From contig NZ_CP061281.1 in assembly GCF_014621695.1 (NCBI RefSeq), forward strand, positions 310,001 through 374,000: DNA of 64,000 nt, written 5' to 3'. Position numbers and translations under genes: made by a program. This DNA is from Streptomyces xanthii. GTDB lineage: Bacteria > Actinomycetota > Actinomycetes > Streptomycetales > Streptomycetaceae. Below are positions 1 to 7,189 of the stretch, in pieces (position 1 is the first letter of the stretch; each line of letters starts with the position of its first letter). Under the pieces are notes generated by a model. The model saw nothing but the letters and a program-made list of their open reading frames with translations, did not search any database and was not told the DNA's origin.

Positions 1-451
1 AACCGACGAGGCGCAGCGTCGCGGCGCGTTCGCGAGGCGCGCTCTGCTGGACGAGCCGGAGCGCGGCCTCCTGCCAGCGCAGCGCCTTCAACTGCCCGCC
101 CAGCGTGTCGAGTTGCTGCGCGACCGCGTCGGCGAACGCGGTGTCGGCAGCGGCCTCCTCGCCGCCTTCGCCCTCTTCCTCGTACTCGTACAGGTCGTCG
201 CGATCGGGACCGGGATCGTGCGCGTCCAGGATCGGGCGGATCTGCGGGAGCGCGAGGCCCAGGCCGCGCAGGGAGCGGATCAGGCGCAGCTGTTCCAGTG
301 CCTCGGGGCCGAATCGGCGGTGGCCGCCGCCGCTGCGTTCCCGTTCGGGCAGCAGGCCGCTCTCGCAGTAGAAGCGCACCGTCTTCACCGTCGTGCCCGC
401 ACGCTCGGCGAGCTCTCCGATGCTCCAGCGTCCGTCGTCGTCCACTCGCAC
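1..451 (-). CDS. MerR-family transcriptional regulator (C-terminus cut by window edge)
   Basis: The protein starts with a winged-helix MerR DNA-binding domain: WSIGELAERAGTTVKTVRFYCESGLLP, then RRFGPEALEQLRLIRSLRGLGL, within the first 80 residues. A very acidic linker (DLYEYEEEGEGGEE) follows, then a coiled-coil-like stretch that runs off the left edge. The GTG at 451 is preferred because GGGAGG lies 5 bases upstream; an in-frame GTG at 445 is possible. It is divergent from the two-domain hydrolase at 546, and the intergenic space holds a MerR-style promoter, so the hydrolase is its probable target. No metal-binding cysteine cluster is visible in the part present, so the inducer is unknown. 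Confidence 0.9.
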   Translation of the reverse strand, partial: MRVDDDGRWSIGELAERAGTTVKTVRFYCESGLLPERERSGGGHRRFGPEALEQLRLIRSLRGLGLALPQIRPILDAHDPGPDRDDLYEYEEEGEGGEEAAADTAFADAVAQQLDTLGGQLKALRWQEAALRLVQQSAPRERAATLRLVG

Positions 452-482
452 TTGAACCTCCCTCAGGGGGAGTTTCTAACCT
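452..482 (+). promoter_or_regulatory. MerR-type promoter with 19-bp spacer and dyad operator
   Basis: TTGAAC (452-457) and TAACCT (477-482) are separated by 19 bases, the overlong spacer typical of MerR-controlled promoters. The spacer contains the dyad CTCCCTCAGGGGGAG (458-472), which has 5-base outer arms and one internal mismatch. It lies between the divergent merR and hydrolase genes. The assignment rests on the spacing and symmetry only. Confidence 0.55.
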
Positions 483-545
483 ACCGGCGGCCGGGGACGC
501 ACACCGGTTCTCCGGGCCACCAGCAGACCGAGCGGGGAGTGTGAC

Positions 546-2117
546 ATGAGCGTGTTCATCGTGGTCCCGGGCTTCTTCACGGATGCCGGGGCATGGGCGG
601 AGTCGGCCCGGCGGCTCACCGAGGCCCGGCCCGGGGACGAGGTCCGCGTCGTCGGGCTGCCCGGTGCCGAGGACGCGGCGGGCGCCGGAGCCGTCACTCT
701 GGACGCCCACATCGAGCGGGTCGTCGCCGCCGTCGACGCCGCCGGGGTCCCCACGGAGCGGGATCTCGTCCTCGTAGGGCACGACTACGGCGTCTTCGCG
801 GTGCAGGGAGCCGCCGACCGCCGGGCCGAGCGCGTCGCCCGGATCGTCTACATCGACTCGCCGATTCCCGCCGACGGCACACCGGCGCTGGCCGCGGTGC
901 CCGACCAGTCGCTGCGCGCGTCCTTGTTCGCGCAGGGGGCGGCGCAGGGCGGGGAAGCCGGGGACGCGGTGCCGGTGCCCGCGCCGGAGCAGTGGCAGTA
1001 CTGGGGCAGTGTCCGGGACCTTTCCGATGCCGCGCTCGAACGGCTCACCGCCGCGGCCTCGCCCCACCCCGTCGCCACGCTGACCGAGCCCCTGAAGCTG
1101 ACGGGTGCGGCTGCCGGCATCCCCACCACCGGCATTCTCTGCCACTACAACGGCGCCTCGATCGAGACCGTGCGCATGCGGATCCGCTTCGGCGATCCGA
1201 TGCTCGTCGCGCTGGCCCGACCGGACGTCACCTTCTTCGAACTCCCCACCGGCCACTGGCCGATGCTCACCCATCCCGATCTGCTCGCGCGGACGCTGAT
1301 CGCCGCGGCGGCCGGCGAGGGCGAGCGGCTCGACGCGCCACCGGCCGAGTCGGAGGCGGCCGCGAAGGCGGCCGAGAGCCCGGGCACCTTCCTCCTCGAC
1401 GTACCGCCGCTGCCGCGCGAACGCCACGGAAACCTCGATCTGTACCTGCCCGAGGGAAGCGAGAGCGCCGATGAACTTCCCCTGCCCGCCGTCCTGTTCG
1501 TCCACGGCGGGCCCGTGCCGAAGGGCGTCGAGCCGACGCCGCGCGACTGGCCGGTCCTCACCGGGTACGCCCGGCACGCCGCCTCGCTCGGGGTCGTCGG
1601 CGCCACCGTCGACCACCGGCTGCACGATGTGACCGACTATCCGGTGGCCGCCGCGGATCTGGCCGACGCCGTGCGGGCACTGCGCGAGGACCCGCGTGTG
1701 GACGGCGACCGGATCGCCCTGTGGTTCCTGTCGGGCAGCGGACCGCTGACCGCCGAGTGGCTCGACGGTCCGCCGTCCTGGCTGCGCTGCCTGGTCGCCT
1801 GCTACCCGATCATGGCGCCGATGCCGAACTGGGGCGTGCCGGCCGGACGGTTCCGTCCGGCCCAGGTGATCGGCCGCGCGGGCGCGCTGCCGATCGTCGT
1901 CCTGCGCCCGGAGCTGGAGCAGCCGGCGTTCGCGGACACGGTCGACCAGTTCCTACGGTCCGCCGACGCCGCGGAGGGATCGGTGGTCGAGGTCATCGGG
2001 ATCCCCGGTGCGCGGCACGGATTCGAGGGCCTCGACCACACCGGCGCCGCGCGCGACGCGGTCCGGCGCGCGGTCACGTACGTCCTCGACCGGCTGGGGG
2101 CGCCGGGCGGCGCCTGA
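546..2117 (+). CDS. two-domain alpha/beta hydrolase (tandem fusion)
   Basis: This 523-residue protein joins two alpha/beta-hydrolase folds. The N-terminal half (about 1-260) begins VFIVVPGFFTDAGAW and carries the nucleophile elbow LVGHDYG, with Asp80 where lipases and esterases have Ser. Asp in this position is found in haloalkane dehalogenases and epoxide hydrolases. Its likely His is in LPTGHWPMLTH. The C-terminal half (about 285-523) has VLFVHGGPVP as an oxyanion-hole region, FLSGSG as a Ser elbow and GARHGFEGLDH with the catalytic His, resembling the dienelactone-hydrolase/esterase group. A linker rich in Ala and Glu separates the halves. The ATG at 546 follows GGGGAG. Substrate unknown; probably controlled by the divergent MerR protein. 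Confidence 0.8.
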   Translation: MSVFIVVPGFFTDAGAWAESARRLTEARPGDEVRVVGLPGAEDAAGAGAVTLDAHIERVVAAVDAAGVPTERDLVLVGHDYGVFAVQGAADRRAERVARIVYIDSPIPADGTPALAAVPDQSLRASLFAQGAAQGGEAGDAVPVPAPEQWQYWGSVRDLSDAALERLTAAASPHPVATLTEPLKLTGAAAGIPTTGILCHYNGASIETVRMRIRFGDPMLVALARPDVTFFELPTGHWPMLTHPDLLARTLIAAAAGEGERLDAPPAESEAAAKAAESPGTFLLDVPPLPRERHGNLDLYLPEGSESADELPLPAVLFVHGGPVPKGVEPTPRDWPVLTGYARHAASLGVVGATVDHRLHDVTDYPVAAADLADAVRALREDPRVDGDRIALWFLSGSGPLTAEWLDGPPSWLRCLVACYPIMAPMPNWGVPAGRFRPAQVIGRAGALPIVVLRPELEQPAFADTVDQFLRSADAAEGSVVEVIGIPGARHGFEGLDHTGAARDAVRRAVTYVLDRLGAPGGA

Positions 2118-2126
2118 CGGTCACAC

Positions 2127-2166
2127 GCGGAGGGGCCCGGCGACCTTGGCCGCCGGGCCCCTCCGC
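2127..2166. terminator. bidirectional hairpin terminator
   Basis: A 16-base arm starting at 2127 (GCGGAGGGGCCCGGCG) is repeated in reverse at 2151-2166, with an 8-base loop. It sits between two convergent hydrolase genes and can serve both. Confidence 0.8.
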
Positions 2167-2205
2167 GCTGCCGGAAACGTCGAAAGGACGCGACCGGAGT
2201 CCCTG

Positions 2206-3084
2206 TCAGAGGGTGCGGAGGAAGTCGAGCAGGATCTCGTTGAACCGTTCCGGCTGTTCGAGGTTGGTGTAGTGGCCGGCGCCCTCGATGACGACGGACC
2301 GGCCGTCGGGGACGGTGTCGACGAGCCGGTCGGCGGCGGCGACGAGGTCGTCAGGTTCGAGCGAGCCGTTGACGGCCAGGACGGGGACGTCGATCTTCGG
2401 GACGCGGGACCAGGTGTCGGTCATCGGCGTGTGCAGGTTCGGTTCGCCGGGGCTGTGCTTCGACAAGGTGTGCAGGGCCATCTCGCGCAGGCGGCGCAGG
2501 ATGCCGGGGTCCATGTCCTCGACCCTGCGGTGTGCGCCGGGGACGACGCGCAGGAACGCGGCGAGCCAGCCCTCGATGTCACCGGCCGCCATGGTGCGCG
2601 CGTACTCGGCGAGGATCTCCTGGTACCAGGGGTCGGTGTACTGGAACTCGCTGGTCGCCGCGCCGCAGGCGACCACGGCGCGGACCAGGTCCGGGTGTTC
2701 GAGGACGGTGTCGGTGGCGATCGCGCCGCCCATCGAGAGTCCGACGAGGACGGCGGGGCCCGCGTCGAGGTGGCGCAGCAGCGCGGCGAGGTCGTCGGCC
2801 CAGCGGAACGGCTCGGTCGCGTTGGCCGAGAAACCGTGGCCTCGTACGTCCGGGGCGATCACCCGGTGACGGGCTGCCAGGGCGGGGATCTGCGCGTCGA
2901 AGAGGCGGTGGTCGACGAAGCCGGCGTGGAGCAGCACCACCAGGTCCCCGGCTCCCGCGTCGAGATAGGCGAGGTCTCCGTCCGTCGAACCGAAGAAGCG
3001 CAGACGGCCCGAGTCGCGTTCCGAATCAGGGGTCGTGGGGCGACCCGAAGCATGTTCTGCGGCACGATCTGAAGCGGCATTCAT
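2206..3084 (-). CDS. alpha/beta-fold hydrolase
   Basis: A 292-residue single-domain hydrolase. LLHAGFVDHRLFD gives the oxyanion-hole region, VLVGLSMGG holds nucleophile Ser117, and GAGHYTNLEQPERF supplies the catalytic His near residue 270. The ATG at 3084 is chosen because reading further upstream runs through the divergent marR gene. The start codon overlaps the end of an operator-like palindrome (3083-3101), so expression is probably repressed by the neighbouring MarR protein. It belongs to the broad esterase/peroxidase-like set, and the substrate cannot be deduced. Confidence 0.85.
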   Translation of the reverse strand: MNAASDRAAEHASGRPTTPDSERDSGRLRFFGSTDGDLAYLDAGAGDLVVLLHAGFVDHRLFDAQIPALAARHRVIAPDVRGHGFSANATEPFRWADDLAALLRHLDAGPAVLVGLSMGGAIATDTVLEHPDLVRAVVACGAATSEFQYTDPWYQEILAEYARTMAAGDIEGWLAAFLRVVPGAHRRVEDMDPGILRRLREMALHTLSKHSPGEPNLHTPMTDTWSRVPKIDVPVLAVNGSLEPDDLVAAADRLVDTVPDGRSVVIEGAGHYTNLEQPERFNEILLDFLRTL

Positions 3085-3101
3085 GACAACCAAGGTGTCA
3101 T
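3083..3101. promoter_or_regulatory. MarR operator candidate 1
   Basis: ATGACAACCAAGGTGTCAT is an inverted repeat (ATGACA, 7 bases, TGTCAT) overlapping the start codon of the minus-strand hydrolase. A related copy lies 31 bases further right. Confidence 0.6.
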
Positions 3102-3113
3102 CTTGAAGTCCAC

Positions 3114-3132
3114 TTGGCAACCCAGGTGTCAT
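3114..3132. promoter_or_regulatory. MarR operator candidate 2
   Basis: TTGGCAACCCAGGTGTCAT matches the first copy at most positions. Over 21 bases the two windows agree at 17. The copies begin 31 bases apart, about three helical turns, and this one ends just before the marR start codon. Confidence 0.55.
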
Positions 3133-3135
3133 GAT

Positions 3136-3615
3136 GTGCGGGTGACCGCTTCCGGAGCCCCGCTCCCTCCCGACGCTCTCGGCCGCCGCCTCACCGAGGT
3201 CTACGACCTGGTGGGCCCGCTGTACCGACGCGCCCAGCGCAGCGTCGAACACGGCCTGACACGCGACGGCCTGAGCGTCGGCGTACGCGCCGTGCTCACG
3301 CTGCTGCGGCGCAACGGGCCGATGACCGTGCCGCAGATGGGCCGGGCCCAGGAGATCAGCCGGCAGTTCGTGCAGCGCATGGTGAACGAGGCGGCGGACG
3401 CGGGTCTCGTCGAGAGCATCGCGAACCCGGCGCACCGGCGCTCGTCGCTGATCCGGCTCACGGCGGCGGGCGAGGATCGCATCGACGCCGTACTGGACCG
3501 CGAACACGCGCTGCTCCGTCAGGTCGGCGGCGATCTGACGGAGGCGGAGGTCGCCACGTGCCTGCGGGTGCTCGGCGCGATGCTGCACTCGCTCGACCAC
3601 GTGGACGCCGACTGA
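3136..3615 (+). CDS. MarR-family transcriptional regulator
   Basis: About 159 residues with the winged-helix MarR fold. The recognition region is NGPMTVPQMGRAQEISRQFVQRMVNEAADAGLVE and the wing is NPAHRRSSLIRLTAAG; dimerising helices lie at both ends. GTG codons at 3136 and 3142 are both usable, and neither has a strong ribosome site. It is divergent from the hydrolase at 2206-3084 and separated from it by two similar palindromes, so it most likely represses both genes. Nothing identifies its ligand. Confidence 0.88.
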   Translation: MRVTASGAPLPPDALGRRLTEVYDLVGPLYRRAQRSVEHGLTRDGLSVGVRAVLTLLRRNGPMTVPQMGRAQEISRQFVQRMVNEAADAGLVESIANPAHRRSSLIRLTAAGEDRIDAVLDREHALLRQVGGDLTEAEVATCLRVLGAMLHSLDHVDAD

Positions 3616-3826
3616 CCTCGCACACCCTGGGCCGCCCGGGCGGAACCGACGGCTCCGGCGCGGTCACGGACGATTCCCTGTGATGCCCCTGTCAGGCGCA
3701 TCTTCCTGCCGTTAGCATGTTCGAACTCATGACGATCACGCCGATCGCATGCCCTTCACCGGAAATTCATGCCATACCGAGCCGACAGATGACCAAGCGC
3801 CCCGAACCCACCGATGAGTCAGGTAA

Positions 3827-5191
3827 GTGAACACCACACCACCACGAATACCTTCACAGCGCCGCGACGAGCCCCTCGTCCCCCGGCGGCGGACACGCAC
3901 CCTGTTCTGGTCGGCGGCGGGCGTGGTGACGCTCGTCTTCTTCGTCGCGCTGGAGATCGTGGCGCGCCGGTACGGCCAGCTCGGTCCGCTCACCGTCCAG
4001 GCTCGGGAGGTCGTCCTCGTGCCGCGCTCGGGGCCCCTGCTCTATGCCGGTCTGGCCCTGACGATGGTGGTGCTCACCTGGCGGCAGCGGGCCGTGGCGC
4101 TGGCCTGCGCGATCGGCATCGACCTGGTGTTCCTGCTGGTGCGCCTCGTGGTGGGCGGCAGTCTCCAGTTCGGCAACGGCGCCCTGTGGGTGACCCTCGG
4201 GCTCGCCGTATTGGCCGTCGTGCGCCGCACCGGCGCGGAGCGGCTCCTGCTCCTCAAGGGCGTCGGCCTCGGCATGCTGCTGGTGCTCGGTCACAAGACG
4301 GGTGACACCTGGCTGCTCATCACGTCCAAGACCCGCCCGGACGTCCTCGACCCCTACGTGGCCACCGCCGACCACGCGCTCGCCAACCCGTCGTGGCTGG
4401 TCGGCCAGGTCGTCGAGGCCACGAACCCGTTCAGCGGCCACTTCCTGCACCTGGTCTACGGCCAACTGCCGCTCGCCGCGGCCCTCGTGGGCCTGTACCA
4501 GCTGCGCAACGTGGCGGCCGAGCGGCGCTTCCCGGCCCATCACCTCGTGCGCACGTTCCTCGCCATAGGCCTGCTGGGTCCCGCGATCTACATGATCTTC
4601 CCGGTCGTCGGCCCGATCTACGCGTACGGCGCCGAGGGCGGCCAGTGGGCGGCGGCCAACGTGTGGCCCGACGCGCTGCCGGCCATCGGCGTCCCGCACC
4701 CGATCCCGTTCGACGAGATCACGCCGCGCAACTGTATGCCGAGCCTGCACACCGCGTGGGCGACCAGCCTGTTCATCCACACCCGCAAGGGCTCGCGAGG
4801 CATGCGCTGGGCGGGCACGTTCTGGCTCGTCGCCACGCTCACCGCGACCCTCGGCTTCGGCTACCACTACGGTGTCGACCTCGTCGCCGGTGTGGTGTTC
4901 GCCCTCACGATCGAGGCGGCCATGCGGGCGTTCGCGCACGGGTGGGACGTCTCGGCGACGCGGCTCGTCTCCTACGGCACCGTCGTCTTCACCGCGCTGC
5001 TGATCGCGTACCGCTGGCTGCCGACCGAGATGGCCGCCTACCCGTGGGCCTTCGGCCCGCTCCTGCTCGCGCTGCTCGGTTCGGTGATCGCCCTGTACGC
5101 GCGGACGACCGCGCTCTGGGACCAGGCGGAAACGGTGCCGGTGTCCAAGCCGGCACCCCGGCCCGCGGACGCTCAGCCGGAACTCGCCTAG
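3827..5191 (+). CDS. PAP2/Aur1-type membrane phosphatase or phosphotransferase
   Basis: A 454-residue integral membrane protein with about ten hydrophobic segments. The catalytic signature sits in the C-terminal third: NCMPSLHTAWATS (His308) and GFGYHYGVDLVAGVV (His347, Asp351). This is the arrangement of the PAP2 superfamily branch that includes inositol-phosphorylceramide synthase Aur1/Ipt1. In actinobacteria such proteins are thought to act on lipid-linked phosphates; the substrate here is unknown. The GTG at 3827 has only a weak AGG upstream and overlaps the stop of a 13-codon reading frame (ATG at 3789), which could couple translation. It ends just before a very large bidirectional hairpin. 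Confidence 0.85.
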   Translation: MNTTPPRIPSQRRDEPLVPRRRTRTLFWSAAGVVTLVFFVALEIVARRYGQLGPLTVQAREVVLVPRSGPLLYAGLALTMVVLTWRQRAVALACAIGIDLVFLLVRLVVGGSLQFGNGALWVTLGLAVLAVVRRTGAERLLLLKGVGLGMLLVLGHKTGDTWLLITSKTRPDVLDPYVATADHALANPSWLVGQVVEATNPFSGHFLHLVYGQLPLAAALVGLYQLRNVAAERRFPAHHLVRTFLAIGLLGPAIYMIFPVVGPIYAYGAEGGQWAAANVWPDALPAIGVPHPIPFDEITPRNCMPSLHTAWATSLFIHTRKGSRGMRWAGTFWLVATLTATLGFGYHYGVDLVAGVVFALTIEAAMRAFAHGWDVSATRLVSYGTVVFTALLIAYRWLPTEMAAYPWAFGPLLLALLGSVIALYARTTALWDQAETVPVSKPAPRPADAQPELA

Positions 5192-5205
5192 CGCGCACCC
5201 CCTCC

Positions 5206-5265
5206 GGAACAGCGCAGCGGCCGGTGGTTCGTGACGTCACGAACGACCGGCCGCTGTGCTGTTCC
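5206..5265. terminator. 60-bp near-perfect palindrome, bidirectional terminator
   Basis: Bases 5206-5235 are the reverse complement of 5236-5265 at 28 of 30 positions, with no loop bases. It separates the convergent PAP2 and secreted-protein genes and would form a very stable hairpin in either transcript. Confidence 0.8.
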
Positions 5266-5279
5266 TGGGCGCGGGTCGG

Positions 5280-6317
5280 TCAGCTCCCGTAGCCGGGCTG
5301 TCCGGGCTCCTCGCAGGTGCAGTCGTCCTCGGCCGGCGCGACCGTGAAGTCGACACCGGTCGCGTCGCCGTGCGCGGCGTCGGCCTTCTCGGTGTCCGAG
5401 CCCTTCACGTCGTGGCCGGGCGGCGGGGTGACGTGGACGGTGTAGCCGCCGGCGGCCACGTCGGAGAACGTGTAGTCGCCGTCCGCGTCGGGCGTGGTGC
5501 TGACGGGCTCGTTGCTGTCGTCCAGGACGGGCGTGCCGTCGGGCCGGCGCAGTTCGAGGACCGTGCCCTCCGGGAGCGGGTCGCCGCTCTCCGTCGCGAC
5601 GTTGCCGCTGACGTTCGCCGTCTGCGCGGCGAACCACACCTGATAGGCGGGGATGCCGGTCTTCACGGAGAAGGTCAGGGTGAGGGTGCGGATCTCGGCG
5701 GTGGGGCGCAGCCAGGCGGAGGCGCCGGACGTGTCGGTGCCGCTGCCGTGCAGGGTCTGCGTCGCCGCGTCCCAGGTGGGCTCGTCGGTGTACGTGCCGC
5801 CCGTGCAGGTGGAGGGGCGGGGGCTGGCGTCGCAGTAGTTGAACGACTCCTGGAAGCCGAGCTGCCGCGCGGTCAGCGCCTGCCCGTCCGGGCCGGTGGC
5901 GCTGATCTTCACGTCGTCGGCGTCGATGTCGCCGAGCGTGATGCCCCAGCCGCCGGGCGTCGGGACCTGGTCGAACGTGAAGCTGGTGGTCGACGGGGTG
6001 CGGCCGGACGCCGTGGCGAGGTTCAGATAGGGCATGCCCTGCGAGGATCCGTAGACCTGGCCGAACGGGGTCTGTTCGCCGAGGAAGGCCGAGCCGCCGG
6101 CCGAGACGCCCGGCCGGGTGCTGTTCGTCGTGAACGTCCCCTGCGGTCCGCCGGTCGCGGCGGTGGTCACCGTTCCGGTGGAGGCCGGCGGCGCCGCGTC
6201 CAGGGTGTACCGGGCGTACTCGGCGCCGTCTGCGGCGGCCGGTGCGGCGGTGAGGCCGACGGCGACGAACGCGGCGGCGGTCACGGGCACCCAGCGGGAG
6301 GATCTGCGGAAGCGCAT
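5280..6317 (-). CDS. secreted protein with C-terminal CnaB-like domain
   Basis: A 345-residue exported protein. The ATG at 6317 is chosen because it places a clean signal peptide first (MRFRRSSRWVPVTAAAFVAVGLTAAPAAADG); the ribosome site is weak. Residues about 35-235 form a Thr/Gly-rich beta domain with two Cys (FNYCDAS, STCTGG). Residues about 240-325 resemble a CnaB/SpaA or carboxypeptidase-regulatory fold (SGNVATESGDPLPEGTVLEL, then DADGDYTFSDVAAGGYTVHV). The tail is Cys/Glu-rich (DDCTCEEPGQPGYGS). No membrane anchor or sortase signal follows, so it is probably released or wall-associated. The function of the N-terminal domain is not recognised. Confidence 0.75.
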   Translation of the reverse strand: MRFRRSSRWVPVTAAAFVAVGLTAAPAAADGAEYARYTLDAAPPASTGTVTTAATGGPQGTFTTNSTRPGVSAGGSAFLGEQTPFGQVYGSSQGMPYLNLATASGRTPSTTSFTFDQVPTPGGWGITLGDIDADDVKISATGPDGQALTARQLGFQESFNYCDASPRPSTCTGGTYTDEPTWDAATQTLHGSGTDTSGASAWLRPTAEIRTLTLTFSVKTGIPAYQVWFAAQTANVSGNVATESGDPLPEGTVLELRRPDGTPVLDDSNEPVSTTPDADGDYTFSDVAAGGYTVHVTPPPGHDVKGSDTEKADAAHGDATGVDFTVAPAEDDCTCEEPGQPGYGS

Positions 6318-6436
6318 GAAGTGGCTTTCTGGTCGACTGCGGTGTCGACGGACAGAATCCATGATCTCCATACAAAACGGCCGCAAGGGGGCGGCGCGTC
6401 ACACCGATTGCACCCCGCCGCCGCAGGCGTCGGACA

Positions 6437-7162
6437 TCAGTCGAGGTCGAGGTCGCGTCCGTCCCGTCGATCCGTGTCGCCGCCCAGGAAGGGCAGGACC
6501 GCGGCGAGGAACTCCTGGGGGCGTGCGTGGTGGACGAGGTGACCGGCCGGGATCGTGACGAGGCGTGCGTCGGGGACGCGCCGGACGAGTTCGGCGATGT
6601 CCTCCTGCGGTACGTGGCTCGCGGGGCCGCCGGCGACGGCGAGCGTCGGGGCGGTGATGTTCCGCAGCCCTTGCGCCCAGGCGGGGTCGGGGTGGTCGAG
6701 CTGGGCCCGGACGGCGGCCACGACGGCCCAGTCGAACGAGAGCTCACCGTCCGGCCGGGTCGCGGGCTTCGGCTCGCGCGGCCGCAGCAGCGGTACGTCT
6801 TCGAGGACGAGCCGACGGACGCGAGCGGGCCGGTGCATCGCGAGCAGGGCGGCCACGACGCCGCCCATCGAGTGTCCGACGACGTCGACCCGGTCGAGCC
6901 CCAGGGCGTCGAGGTGTCCGAGGACGTCGTCGCGCATGGCTTCGACGCTGTACGTGCCGGGCCACTCGGTGCGGCCGTGCCCGCGCAGATCGAGGGCGTG
7001 GACCCGGTGCGTGCGGGCGAGGGCCGGCGCGACGCCGGCCCAGTCGCGGCTGTCCTCCCCCAGGGCGTGCAGCAGGAGGAGGGGCGGCCCGGTGTCAGGC
7101 CCGCTGATCCGGCAGGCCGACCGGAGAGATCCCGCCCGCACGATACGGAGTTCGTCGCTCAT
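6437..7162 (-). CDS. alpha/beta-fold hydrolase
   Basis: A 241-residue hydrolase with all usual landmarks: LLLHALGEDSRDW, LDLRGHGRTEW, VVGHSMGG with nucleophile Ser near residue 98, and PAGHLVHHARPQEF carrying the catalytic His. The C-terminal tail is Asp/Arg-rich (DTDRRDGRDLDLD). It begins 27 bases after the exporter gene on the same strand ends, so the two are probably cotranscribed. Substrate unknown. Confidence 0.88.
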   Translation of the reverse strand: MSDELRIVRAGSLRSACRISGPDTGPPLLLLHALGEDSRDWAGVAPALARTHRVHALDLRGHGRTEWPGTYSVEAMRDDVLGHLDALGLDRVDVVGHSMGGVVAALLAMHRPARVRRLVLEDVPLLRPREPKPATRPDGELSFDWAVVAAVRAQLDHPDPAWAQGLRNITAPTLAVAGGPASHVPQEDIAELVRRVPDARLVTIPAGHLVHHARPQEFLAAVLPFLGGDTDRRDGRDLDLD

Positions 7163-7189
7163 GGCCCCGACCCTGCCTTGCCCTTCGGT

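Noticed and set aside
3085..3600. N-terminal extension of the hydrolase frame to 3600
   Set aside because: It is the complement of marR and crosses the paired operators; the hydrolase fold begins after 3084.
3854..4939. 361-codon minus-strand frame
   Set aside because: Antisense to the PAP2 gene, with Glu/Arg/His-biased sequence and no start signal.
5206..5265. Mobile element end or operator
   Set aside because: The 60-bp palindrome lies exactly between two convergent genes and has no flanking duplication; a terminator explains it better.
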